DNA from: an uncultured Sphingomonas sp.
GTDB lineage: Bacteria > Pseudomonadota > Alphaproteobacteria > Sphingomonadales > Sphingomonadaceae
Length of the DNA stretch: 64,000 bases
NCBI GenBank assembly: GCA_913774925.1
Contig: CAJYKB010000083.1
Location: 1 to 64,000 of the forward strand
Direction of reading: 5' to 3'
The translations under genes were made by a program, and so were the position numbers. Shown piece by piece: positions 46,158-55,221 of this stretch (its first letter is position 1; each line of letters begins with the position of its first letter). The notes beneath the pieces were generated by a model. That model had not been told where the DNA came from. It saw only the letters and a list, made by a program, of their open reading frames with translations, and did no database searches.

Positions 46158-47336
46158 ATGTTCCTCGCTTTCCTCGACGAGCTCCGCTCCGCCGGCATCC
46201 CGGCCAGCATGAAAGAGCACCTCCTCCTTCTCGAGGCGTTGCAAGCCGACGTGATCGACCGCTCGCCGGAGAATTTCTATTATCTCAGCCGCGCGGTGTA
46301 CGTGAAGGACGAGGGGCTGCTCGACAAGTTCGATCAGGTCTTCGCCAAGGTGTTCAAGGGGCTGGAGGCCAGCTTCGGACAGTCGGGCGCGGAGATTCCC
46401 GAGGATTGGCTGAAGGCGATCGCGGAGAAATATCTCACGCCGGAGGAGATGGAGGCGATCAAGTCGCTCGGCTCCTGGGAGGAGATCATGGAGACGCTGA
46501 AGAAGCGTCTGGAGGAACAGCAGAAGCGCCATCAGGGCGGCAACAAATGGGTCGGCACCGGCGGCACCAGCCCCTACGGCAATTCAGGCTACAATCCAGA
46601 AGGCGTGCGGATCGGCGGCGAGTCCAAGGAGAAGCGCGCGATCAAGGTGTGGGACCAGCGCGAGTTCCGCAATCTGGACAGCACGCGCGAGCTGGGCACG
46701 CGCAACATCAAGATCGCGCTGCGCCGGCTGCGCAAGTTCGCGCGCGAGGGGGCGGCGGACGAACTGGACATCGACGCAACAATCGACGGCACCGCGCGGC
46801 AGGGCTGGCTCGACGTGCATATGCGCGCGGAGCGCCGCAATGCGGTCAAGCTGTTGCTGTTCCTGGACGTCGGCGGGTCAATGGATCCGTTCATCAAGCT
46901 GTGCGAGGAATTGTTTTCGGCAGCGACGACCGAGTTCAAGAACCTGGAATTCTTCTACTTCCACAATTGTCCCTATGAAGGCGTGTGGAAGGACAACAAG
47001 CGCCGCTTCCAGGAGCGCACCCCGCTGTGGGACGTGCTGCACAAATACGGTCACGACTATAAGCTGATCTTCGTCGGCGATGCGTCGATGAGCCCGTACG
47101 AGATCACGCATCCCGGCGGCTCGGTCGAGCATTTCAACGAGGAGTCGGGCGCGGTGTGGATGCATCGGCTGACCAATACCTATCCCGCCGCCGTGTGGCT
47201 GAACCCCGTCGCGAAGGCGCAATGGGGCTATTCGCAGTCGGTGAAGATCATCCGCGAGCTGATGACCGACCGCATGTACCCGCTGACGCTGGCCGGGCTG
47301 GACGATGCGATGCGCGAGCTGACGCGGAAGCGTTGA
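46158..47336 (+). CDS. VWA domain-containing CoxE-like protein
   Basis: LRSAGIPASMKEHLLLLEAL; LLLFLDVGGSMDPFIKLCEELFSAATTEFKNLEFFYFHNCPYEGVW. Confidence 0.9.
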   Translation: MFLAFLDELRSAGIPASMKEHLLLLEALQADVIDRSPENFYYLSRAVYVKDEGLLDKFDQVFAKVFKGLEASFGQSGAEIPEDWLKAIAEKYLTPEEMEAIKSLGSWEEIMETLKKRLEEQQKRHQGGNKWVGTGGTSPYGNSGYNPEGVRIGGESKEKRAIKVWDQREFRNLDSTRELGTRNIKIALRRLRKFAREGAADELDIDATIDGTARQGWLDVHMRAERRNAVKLLLFLDVGGSMDPFIKLCEELFSAATTEFKNLEFFYFHNCPYEGVWKDNKRRFQERTPLWDVLHKYGHDYKLIFVGDASMSPYEITHPGGSVEHFNEESGAVWMHRLTNTYPAAVWLNPVAKAQWGYSQSVKIIRELMTDRMYPLTLAGLDDAMRELTRKR

Positions 47337-47367
47337 CGGCGGGGCGAGTGGTTCGCCGGATCTTACT

Positions 47368-47457
47368 GTTCCCCGGCGAAGGCCGGGGTCCAGTTGGGAT
47401 GGCCTTGCGGACCATTGCGAACGTTTCCCAGCTGGACCCCGGCCTCCGCCGGGGAAC
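47368..47457. repeat. intergenic inverted repeat, copy F, between convergent VWA and RNase T2 genes
   Basis: GTTCCCCGGCGAAGGCCGGGGTCCAG ... CTGGACCCCGGCCTCCGCCGGGGAAC. Confidence 0.82.
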
Positions 47458-47516
47458 GAAGAGATGATGTTCGCGAAGGTTCCAGCCCAGGAGGGCGTGG
47501 GGATCGTGATCGCCCC

Positions 47517-48290
47517 TTACCGCGCCATCGCCATCGCGCGTCCGCGCCAAATCCGCACCGTCGTCGCGGGCGTCACGCCGCCCTGATGCGCGGGGCAGCG
47601 CGCGTAGCGGAAGCTCTTGTCGAGGCACAGCCAGATCTCGTCCAGCCACCCCTGCCGCGTCGTCGTGATCCGCATCATGTCGGCGCCCAGTCCGGAATTG
47701 CTGCGCGCCATCGCCTGCGCCAAGGCGCCGGCGGTTTGCGGGGTGCGCGACAGTCGCTCCATGTCGGGGAAGCGCAACGCGGCGAACAGCGCGTTCGACT
47801 TCGCGAAATAGCGCTGCGGCGTGTAGCCCGCCATGCAGGTGCCGTGCTTGGCCCATTCATGCTGCAACAGCTGCGGCGAGGGGGTCGCGCACAGGTGCTC
47901 GCGGATCACCTTGCGCGACAGGATCGGCGTGGCGCGGCAATATTGCGGCCAGTCCTTTCCCGGACCGTCGGGCCACAGGCCGTGGAGCACGAAGCCGAAG
48001 CGATTGCCGCCCCCGCACTGAATCTGCGCGCCCGGCTTGCCGGCGCGCGTGCGGCAGAATTCCGGGCTCCAGCTGATCGCGAGCGTGTAGCTGGCGATCG
48101 GCAGCCGGCGGACGGGCTGACTGGCGTTCGGGAGGTCGGCGCGCGGACGCGGTACCTGCGCGGGGATCTCGCACGACAGCGCCTGCGCCACGGCCGCCCC
48201 CGGCAATATCGCCACCCCCATCATCGCGGGAACGGCATAATGCAGGATCGATCGGACAGCGGTCACGGCCGGGCTTTCGTCGTTGGTCAC
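47517..48290 (-). CDS. ribonuclease T2 family protein (exported)
   Basis: FVLHGLWPDG (CAS I) and HEWAKHGTCMAG (CAS II); N-terminal hydrophobic signal; GTG start uncertain. Confidence 0.9.
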   Translation of the reverse strand: MTNDESPAVTAVRSILHYAVPAMMGVAILPGAAVAQALSCEIPAQVPRPRADLPNASQPVRRLPIASYTLAISWSPEFCRTRAGKPGAQIQCGGGNRFGFVLHGLWPDGPGKDWPQYCRATPILSRKVIREHLCATPSPQLLQHEWAKHGTCMAGYTPQRYFAKSNALFAALRFPDMERLSRTPQTAGALAQAMARSNSGLGADMMRITTTRQGWLDEIWLCLDKSFRYARCPAHQGGVTPATTVRIWRGRAMAMAR

Positions 48291-48334
48291 TTGCCCTTCC
48301 TGCGCGTGCGGTCGCGTTGACGCAAGCACCGGGA

Positions 48335-49180
48335 TCAAGCCGCGGCGAAATCCAGCCCGATGTCGGCGGCCGGCGCCGATTGGGTGATCCGCCCGACGCT
48401 GACATAGGTCACGCCCGTCTCCGCGATGGCGCGGATCGTCTCCAGCGTCACCCCGCCCGACGCCTCGCTGGGCACCCGTCCGGCGATCAGCGCCACCGCC
48501 TCGCGCAGGACCGCGGGGGGCATGTTGTCGAGCAGCAGGTGCGTCGCGCCGGCGTCGATCGCGGGCGCGATCTGGTCGATGCGGTCGACCTCGACGATGA
48601 TGTCGCGGATCCCCGCCGCCTTCGCCAACGCCGCCGCGGGGCCGACCCCGCCCGCGACCGCGACGTGATTGTCCTTTATCATCGCGGCATCCCACAGCCC
48701 CATGCGGTGATTCCGCGCGCCGCCGGTGCGCGTGGCATATTTCTCCAGCCGCCGCAGCCCCGGGATCGTCTTCCGCGTGTCGAGCAACGTCGCCCCGGTG
48801 CCGTCGATCCGGTCGACATAGGTGCGCGTCAGCGTCGCGATCCCCGACAGATGCTGAACCGTGTTGAGCGCGGATCGCTCAGCGGTCAGCAGCGCGCGCG
48901 CATTGCCGGTGACGCGCATCAGGTCGCTGCCCGGCGCGACGCGGTCGCCGTCCGCCGCGATCGGCTCGATCAACGCATCGGGATCGAGCGCGCGGAAGAA
49001 AGCGGCGGCGATCTCCAGCCCGCACACCGTGATCGCGTCGCGGCTGTCCATCACCGCGGTGAAACGCGCGGTCGCCGGGATGACCGCGGCGGAGGTGACG
49101 TCGCCACCCTCCCCCAGATCCTCCGCCAGCGTCGCCGCGACGAAGGCGTCGAGATCGAACCCGTCGAGCCGGAACGTCAT
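48335..49180 (-). CDS. nadC: nicotinate-nucleotide pyrophosphorylase (carboxylating)
   Basis: LAEDLGEGGDVTSAAVIP; LNTVQHLSGIATLTRTYVDRIDGTGATLLDTRKTIPGLRRLEKYA; EASGGVTLETIRAIAETGVTYVSVG. Confidence 0.95.
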   Translation of the reverse strand: MTFRLDGFDLDAFVAATLAEDLGEGGDVTSAAVIPATARFTAVMDSRDAITVCGLEIAAAFFRALDPDALIEPIAADGDRVAPGSDLMRVTGNARALLTAERSALNTVQHLSGIATLTRTYVDRIDGTGATLLDTRKTIPGLRRLEKYATRTGGARNHRMGLWDAAMIKDNHVAVAGGVGPAAALAKAAGIRDIIVEVDRIDQIAPAIDAGATHLLLDNMPPAVLREAVALIAGRVPSEASGGVTLETIRAIAETGVTYVSVGRITQSAPAADIGLDFAAA

Positions 49181-49656
49181 GGCAGCATCTCCTCCGCGTC
49201 GACGCCCCACAGGCGGTCGGTCTGGACGAAGCCCGCCTGCCCGCGCACATCGAAATGGCACCAGCCGTTGGCGCATTGGCTCACCTTGCCCACGACGCCC
49301 GGCTGCGCGCGAAAGGCGATCCGCGGGCCGCCCGGGCGATCGCGCATGTCCGCCGGCTCGGTCCCCTGGATGATCGCGGTGCGGGTGTTGCTGACCATAT
49401 TGCCCAGCATCCACCCCTGTGTCCCGCTGGGATCCTCGATCTTGCGCCACTCCTTGAACGTGTCGACCACCCGCACCGGCAGCCCGGCGCGAACGTAGAG
49501 CCAGCTGGCGGGGAAGGTGCGCCCGGGGCCGGTGCGCATGCGCGCGCGCGCCGGCGCCAGCGAGGCGTAATAGGGCGGCTTGCGCTCCTCCGGCGCGGCC
49601 TCCGCGGGCAGCGGCGCGACCACCGCCGCCATCATCGCCCAGACCGCCACCCGCCG
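49177..49656 (-). CDS. exported SH3 domain-containing protein
   Basis: Signal peptide; YYASLAPARARMRTGPGRTFPASWLYVRAGLPVRVVDTFKEWRKIEDPSGTQGWMLGNMVS. Confidence 0.85.
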   Translation of the reverse strand, partial: RRVAVWAMMAAVVAPLPAEAAPEERKPPYYASLAPARARMRTGPGRTFPASWLYVRAGLPVRVVDTFKEWRKIEDPSGTQGWMLGNMVSNTRTAIIQGTEPADMRDRPGGPRIAFRAQPGVVGKVSQCANGWCHFDVRGQAGFVQTDRLWGVDAEEMLP

Positions 49657-49757
49657 CATCGCCTTCGTCCTCCCGGTATCAGGATCGTCCTGTAGCGTCG
49701 GGATCGCCACGGCATCAACCGTTGACGCGCCCCCTCCCCTGCGCCAATCCGCTGGGC

Positions 49758-50756
49758 ATGGCCGATACGCGACGCTCCGCCCGCCCCAAGGTGATCGTGA
49801 CGCGCGAGCTTCCGGACGTCGTGATGCGGCGGCTGGAGGAATTGTTCGATACGCAAGCGCGCCACGACGACCGCGCGATGACCCGCGACGAGCTGGCCGC
49901 CGCCATGGCCGATTGCGATGTGCTGATCCCCGCCGTCACCGACACGATCGATGCGGGGCTGATCGACGGCGCGGGCCAGCGGCTTCGGCTGATCGCCAAT
50001 TTCGGCGCGGGCGTGAACCATATCGACCTGAAGGCGGCGCGCGCGCGCGGCATCATCGTCACCAACACCCCCGGCGTCCTGACCGAGGATACCGCCGACA
50101 TGACGATGGCGCTGATCCTGTCGGTGCCGCGCCGGCTGGCGGAGGGCGAGAAGCTGGTCCGCTCGGGCGAGTGGAAGGGGTGGAGCCCCGGCGGGATGCT
50201 GGGTTACCGCATCGGCGGCAAGGCGCTGGGCATCGTCGGCATGGGGCGCATCGGCCAAGCGGTGGCGCGGCGCGCGCGCGCGTTCGGGCTGTCGATCCAT
50301 TATCACAACCGTCACCGGCTGCCCAAGGTCGTGGAGGCGGAGTTCGGCGCGCAATGGCACCCGAACCTGGACGAGATGCTGGCCGCGATCGACATCCTGA
50401 CGATCCACACCCCGCTCAATGCCGACAGCCGCGACCTGCTCGACGCGCGGCGCATCGCGCTGCTGCGCGATCACGTCTTCGTCATCAACGCCAGCCGCGG
50501 CGGCATCCTGGACGAGGATGCGCTGGTGACCGCGCTGGAACAGGGGCGGCTCGCCGGCGCCGGGCTGGACGTATGGCGGCACGAGCCGGAGATCGATCCC
50601 CGCCTGCTGGCGCTGCCCAATGTCGTGATGACCCCGCACATGGGCTCCGCCACGTACGAGGGCCGGGTCGCGTCGGGCGAGCGGGTCATCGCCAACATCC
50701 GGATGTGGGCCGACGGGCACCGCCCGCCCGATCAGGTGCTGGAAGGCTGGGCCTGA
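49758..50756 (+). CDS. D-2-hydroxyacid dehydrogenase (glyoxylate reductase/D-glycerate dehydrogenase type)
   Basis: GKALGIVGMGRIGQAVARRARAFGLSIHYHNR; NASRGGILDEDALVTALEQGRLAGAGLDVW; TPHMGSAT. Confidence 0.92.
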   Translation: MADTRRSARPKVIVTRELPDVVMRRLEELFDTQARHDDRAMTRDELAAAMADCDVLIPAVTDTIDAGLIDGAGQRLRLIANFGAGVNHIDLKAARARGIIVTNTPGVLTEDTADMTMALILSVPRRLAEGEKLVRSGEWKGWSPGGMLGYRIGGKALGIVGMGRIGQAVARRARAFGLSIHYHNRHRLPKVVEAEFGAQWHPNLDEMLAAIDILTIHTPLNADSRDLLDARRIALLRDHVFVINASRGGILDEDALVTALEQGRLAGAGLDVWRHEPEIDPRLLALPNVVMTPHMGSATYEGRVASGERVIANIRMWADGHRPPDQVLEGWA

Positions 50757-50760
50757 AGCG

Positions 50761-50949
50761 TCACGCGCCGCGCGCGCGTCCCCTGACGCGATCCGCCGCA
50801 GACAGGATCAGCGCCGCGATCATCCGCCCGCTGTAACGCAGGCACAGATCCTGATGGATCGCCGCCGCTTCGCCGCGGGCGCGGATCGCGCGCACCGCTT
50901 CCTCGCGCGCGCGCCGGGCGTGATAGTCGGCTTCGTGGTCGTGCAGCAT
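50761..50949 (-). CDS. small hypothetical protein (62 aa)
   Basis: MLHDHEADYHARRAREEAVRAIRARGEAAAIHQDLCLRYSGRMIAALILSAADRVRGRARGA; start inside a longer ORF. Confidence 0.5.
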   Translation of the reverse strand: MLHDHEADYHARRAREEAVRAIRARGEAAAIHQDLCLRYSGRMIAALILSAADRVRGRARGA

Positions 50950-51169
50950 CGCAAAGGCCTCCTGATGGACACCCTCCGGATGACGGCCGCGCCGCACGGA
51001 TCGATGTCGCGCGCGTTGCAGCATCGACACGTTTGTCACGGCACCATGCGCGGGCGACGCGCCGGAACCGCGCGCAAATGACGGATATAGCGTGACGAAA
51101 CATGTCCCGCCGGAACCCGTCATGTTGCGCTGCATTCACCATGCAGCCATCCAATAGAGGAACCGTCCC

Positions 51170-51361
51170 ATGAAGAAGATCGCCTTGTCCGCCCTGCTCG
51201 TCGCTTCCGCGGTATCGATGTCGGCCTGTTCCACGCTGCGAGGGGCGGCGATCGGCGGGGCGGGCGGCGCCGGCGTCGCGGCGGCGACCGGCGGCAGCAT
51301 CGAGAAGGGCGCGGCAGTCGGCGGCGTCGGCGGTGCGGTGGTCGGCACCGTCGTCGACTGA
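51170..51361 (+). CDS. small glycine-zipper lipoprotein
   Basis: MKKIALSALLVASAVSMSACSTLRGAAIGGAGGAGVAAATGGSIEKGAAVGGVGGAVVGTVVD; lipobox. Confidence 0.85.
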   Translation: MKKIALSALLVASAVSMSACSTLRGAAIGGAGGAGVAAATGGSIEKGAAVGGVGGAVVGTVVD

Positions 51362-51368
51362 GGCCGCC

Positions 51369-51815
51369 TCAGCCGTTTGCGAAGGGCCGCGTTGCACCCA
51401 GCAGCGCGGCCCTTTGCATATCCTTTGGCCGCCCGAACAGCCGCAGGATCGCGATCAGTTCGGCGCGATCGGGTACGGGCGAGCCATCCCGAACAACGCG
51501 TGTCCGCGGTAGGAGCGGACGCCATCCATCGTCGGCTCGGATGTGCAGCCCCGCCATGATCTCGATCGGCAGCGCGGCTCCGCCCAGCCGTGCGAACGGA
51601 GTCGAGCGAAAGCGAGCGTCGGGCGCGCCGATGACCACTTCGCCGTGCCACGCCGCGACCACCGCCGCCCCGTCCGCGGCGCTGGTCAGCACATCGACAT
51701 CGGCCACCGGCGTCTCCACGCCATACAGCCGCACCGCCGCGCTGCCGATGATCCACCACGGATCGCGCGCCGACGCCATCGCAACCGCGACGGCGCGCAG
51801 CGCATCGTCCAGCAT
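51369..51815 (-). CDS. nucleotidyltransferase-like protein
   Basis: WWIIGSAAVRLYGVETPVADVDVLTSAADG; ends against the flavin oxidoreductase stop. Confidence 0.65.
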   Translation of the reverse strand: MLDDALRAVAVAMASARDPWWIIGSAAVRLYGVETPVADVDVLTSAADGAAVVAAWHGEVVIGAPDARFRSTPFARLGGAALPIEIMAGLHIRADDGWRPLLPRTRVVRDGSPVPDRAELIAILRLFGRPKDMQRAALLGATRPFANG

Positions 51816-53218
51816 CAGTCGCCGGTCAGGATGCGATCGACCAGCTGCTTCACGCTGGGCACGAAGCCGTTGGAATAGAACGGATCGCGCTTGAAATTGT
51901 ACGCGGCATGGCCGGCGAACATCAGGTTGCGGTCGGTATCCCCGCCGTGCGCGATATCCTGCAGCGTCTTCTGGATGCAGAAGCTGCGCGGATCGGCCAG
52001 GCGCCCGGTCGAGTTCGTCTCGGTATCGGCCCAGCTGGAGAACAGGCACTGGCTGAGGCAGCCCATGCAGTCCGCCTGATCCTTGCGGATTTCCGCCTTC
52101 TCGCCCGGCGACACGAAGACGAGCGTGTTGTCCGGAGTCTTCAGCGCGTCGGTAAAGCCCTCGCCGAACCACTGGCGCGCGCGCAGCAGGTCGTTGCGCG
52201 TCACCCAGAAGTTCTTGCCCTTCACCCCCACGTCGAGCTGGAAGACATGGTCCCCGGCCTCCTGCGTGGAAAAGGCGATCTGCCGGTCGGAGCGCGCCTC
52301 CAGCTGGCGCAGGAAGGGATTGCGCACCGCCGAGGAATAGAAGCCGGTCGGCGAGAAGCGGTGGAGCGACACCTCCCCCTCCTCGATCTCCGTCAGCTTC
52401 GCCTTCCACCCGTCGGGAATCGGGCTTTCCTTCGTCAGCAGCGGGCGCGTGCCATACTGGAACGCGATCTGCCCCAGCTCGGGATTGTCGATCCAGTCGT
52501 TCCAGTCGCGCAGATACCAGACGCCGCCCGCCATGATGATCGGCGTGCTGTCGGGGATGCCGCCGTCGCGCATCGTCTCGCGCAGCACCTTGACGCGGGG
52601 ATAGGGATCCTCCGGCTTCAGCGGGTCTTCCGCGTTCGACAGGCCGTTGTGCCCGCCGGCCAGCCACGGGTCCTCATAGACGACCGCGCCCAGCAGATCC
52701 GCGACCTTCGAATAGGCGCGTTTCCACAACGCACGGAACGCGCGGCCGGAGCTGACGATCGGCAGATAGTTGACGTTGTGCGCAGCGGCGATCTCGGACA
52801 GCTTGTAGGGCATGCCCGCGCCGCAGGTGACGCCCGCGACCAGCCCGCGGGTCCGCTCCAGCACGCCCTCCAGCACGCGCTGCGCGCCGCCCATCTCCCA
52901 CAGCACGTTGATGTTGATCGCCCCCTTGCCGCCGGCGATGTCCCAGGCGCGCTGCACCTGCTGGACCGCGCCGTCGATGGCATAGGCGATGAGTTCCTCG
53001 TGCCGCTCGCGCCGGGTCAGCGCGCGGTACACCTGCGGAATGATCCGCCCCTCGGGATCGTAGCTGTCGGCGTTGACGGCCGAGACGGTCCCGATCCCGC
53101 CGGCCGCCGCCCATGCCCCCGCCGACGCATGATTGGTGGCAGCGACACCCTTGCCACCTTCCACCAGCGGCCAGACTTCGCGGCCCGCATAGACGATCGG
53201 CTTCAGCCCCTTGAACAC
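51815..53218 (-). CDS. nitronate monooxygenase-like NAD(P)H-dependent flavin oxidoreductase
   Basis: KGVAATNHASAGAWAAAGGIGTVSAVNADSYD; VAGVTCGAGMPYKLSEIA; IIMAGGVWYLRDW; start may extend to 53317. Confidence 0.85.
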   Translation of the reverse strand: MFKGLKPIVYAGREVWPLVEGGKGVAATNHASAGAWAAAGGIGTVSAVNADSYDPEGRIIPQVYRALTRRERHEELIAYAIDGAVQQVQRAWDIAGGKGAININVLWEMGGAQRVLEGVLERTRGLVAGVTCGAGMPYKLSEIAAAHNVNYLPIVSSGRAFRALWKRAYSKVADLLGAVVYEDPWLAGGHNGLSNAEDPLKPEDPYPRVKVLRETMRDGGIPDSTPIIMAGGVWYLRDWNDWIDNPELGQIAFQYGTRPLLTKESPIPDGWKAKLTEIEEGEVSLHRFSPTGFYSSAVRNPFLRQLEARSDRQIAFSTQEAGDHVFQLDVGVKGKNFWVTRNDLLRARQWFGEGFTDALKTPDNTLVFVSPGEKAEIRKDQADCMGCLSQCLFSSWADTETNSTGRLADPRSFCIQKTLQDIAHGGDTDRNLMFAGHAAYNFKRDPFYSNGFVPSVKQLVDRILTGD

Positions 53219-53298
53219 GCGCTTTCCCGTTTGCTGACGAATGACGAAGCGCCCGTATAAACCAAACCGGCCGGGACGCGACAAAATAGCGACCGGCG

Positions 53299-54441
53299 TC
53301 AGCGGGGGCTCAGGCAACCGGGACGGCCGAGTACGTCGGCGTAGAGCGCGGCATAGCGTTCGATCATCACGCCCTCGTCATGCTCGGCACGCGCCTTCGC
53401 CTGATTGGCGGCCCCGATCGCGCGGCGCCCGTCCGGATTGTCGGCCAGCGCCTGGATCATGTCGCGCAGGCGCACCTCGCCGTGATGCTCGGTGATGAAG
53501 GGGCGGTTGGCGGCCGACACCATGTCGGCGACGTCGCCTACGGGCGGGCTGACGACCGGCAGCCCCGCCGCCATGCCCTCCAGTACGCTGATCGGCGCCT
53601 GCTCCGATCGCGACGACAGTGCCAGCACGTCGAACAGCCCCATGTAGCGGTACGGCCGGTCGACGAAGCCGGGCAGCACGACGCGGTCGTCGATCCCCAT
53701 CGCCATCGCGGCCTGTTCGATGGCAGCCCGCTCCGGCCCCTCCCCCACGATCACCAGCCGGAACCGCCCCGACAGCCCCCCCGCCGCGCGCACCAGCGCC
53801 GGGAGATCCTTGACCGCGCGCAGCCCCGCGACGCTGCCGATCACCAGTTCGCGCTCGTTGCGGACGAAGCCGGGGATCGCCCTCGGATCGGGCCGCTCGG
53901 CATAGAGCGCGGTCGCGATACCGTTGCCGATGCGATGGACGCGCGCGCGGGGCTGCTTCCACGTCTCCAGCGCGATCTGCTCCAGCGCCTTGCTGGGCAC
54001 CACCAGCGCCGCCGCGGCGCCCAGCGCCAGCCGGCGGTAGAGGTTGCGCTCGCGCTTCAGCCCGCCGGCCTCGTCCTCGTTGAAGCCGTCCTCGTGGTGG
54101 ACGACCGGGGGCGTGCCGCGCGCGAAGACGCGTTTCGCCATCACGCCGTCGATCGCGCCCCAGTTATAGGTAAGCACGAGGTCGAAGCGCCGCATGTAGC
54201 GCGCGATCGCCTCGTAGCGTCCGACCGAGGGCTTGCCGGTCAGCGGCGGCGCATCCTGCGCGATCTCGTAGCGGACGCGCTTGTCGATGCGCACCCGCGC
54301 GCCGAGCCGATCGGGCATTGCGGAGACGATCGTGTGCCGCGCGCGATCGCCGAAAGCATTCATCAGCCGGACCGCGCGTGCCTCCTTCCCGCCCAGGTCG
54401 AAGGTGGAATGAAGATGCAGGATCGAGAGCGGTTGCGACAT
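53299..54441 (-). CDS. glycosyltransferase family 4-like protein
   Basis: LHLHSTFDLGGKEARAVRLMNAFG; VIGSVAGLRAVKDLPALVRAAG; GEGPERAAIEQAAMAMGIDDRVVLPGFV; DVLALSSRSEQAPISVLEGMAAGLPVVSPPVGDV. Confidence 0.93.
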   Translation of the reverse strand: MSQPLSILHLHSTFDLGGKEARAVRLMNAFGDRARHTIVSAMPDRLGARVRIDKRVRYEIAQDAPPLTGKPSVGRYEAIARYMRRFDLVLTYNWGAIDGVMAKRVFARGTPPVVHHEDGFNEDEAGGLKRERNLYRRLALGAAAALVVPSKALEQIALETWKQPRARVHRIGNGIATALYAERPDPRAIPGFVRNERELVIGSVAGLRAVKDLPALVRAAGGLSGRFRLVIVGEGPERAAIEQAAMAMGIDDRVVLPGFVDRPYRYMGLFDVLALSSRSEQAPISVLEGMAAGLPVVSPPVGDVADMVSAANRPFITEHHGEVRLRDMIQALADNPDGRRAIGAANQAKARAEHDEGVMIERYAALYADVLGRPGCLSPR

Positions 54442-54547
54442 GCCCGCCCCTTACGCGCTGTCGCAGCCGGATGCACCTCCGCTACAACACGAAGGGGCGG
54501 ACCGTCGCCAGTCCGCCCCCACGTCGCGTCAATCGAGGATGTGACGA

Positions 54548-54835
54548 TTACTTCTCGCCATTGTCCTTCACGCCGACGGTCGGCACGTCGACCTCGGTCT
54601 TCTTGGTGCCGACGACGACTTCCTTGCTGTCCAGATCGACCTTGGGCAACTCACCGCCCTTGGCGGATACGTCGACCTTCGGTAGCGAGCCTTCCTTGAC
54701 GTCGGCGCTCCAGAAGCCGGTGGCGAACAGGATGACAGCGATCAGGAGCGCGATGCCCACGATGATGGCGATCGTACGCCCCGCGCCGCCGCGGCGCACG
54801 GCAACCCGCTCGTCCGTGGTCCGATAGTCCGCCAT
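54548..54835 (-). CDS. single-pass membrane protein with short internal repeats
   Basis: TM TIAIIVGIALLIAVILFATGFW then GSLPKVDVSAKGGELPKVDLDSKEVVVGTKKTEVDVPTVGVK. Confidence 0.7.
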   Translation of the reverse strand: MADYRTTDERVAVRRGGAGRTIAIIVGIALLIAVILFATGFWSADVKEGSLPKVDVSAKGGELPKVDLDSKEVVVGTKKTEVDVPTVGVKDNGEK

Positions 54836-54950
54836 GTTACTCTCCCGTTACATATCGTTGCGGACCCCGAACCATCTGCGCCAAGCATTTGTTCCGCCGG
54901 TGGAAACGGCGCGGTGTCTTACATCGACACGGGAGGGGGCACGTTCCCGC

Positions 54951-55217
54951 TCAGGGCTCCACCGGCCCGACGACCATGCCCGGGTCGATCCAGCCGAACT
55001 CGTAATTGGCGATGAACAGAGCGAACAGGGTCGTTGCGACGATCGTGGTGCGGATCACGACCTTCTTCAGCGAGAATTCGTGCGGCGCGCTTTCCGCGGT
55101 GCCGGGGATGTGCTCCACCCCCGCCTCCGCGGAGGTGCGCACGCCCCATGGCAGGACGAGGAAGACCGAAAACGCCCAGAACAGGACGTAGATCGCCAGC
55201 ATCGACGTCCAGCGCAT
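54951..55217 (-). CDS. DUF1467 family membrane protein
   Basis: VLFWAFSVFLVLPWGVRTSAEAG...; two TM segments; adjacent to rnj. Confidence 0.85.
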   Translation of the reverse strand: MRWTSMLAIYVLFWAFSVFLVLPWGVRTSAEAGVEHIPGTAESAPHEFSLKKVVIRTTIVATTLFALFIANYEFGWIDPGMVVGPVEP

Positions 55218-55221
55218 CGCG

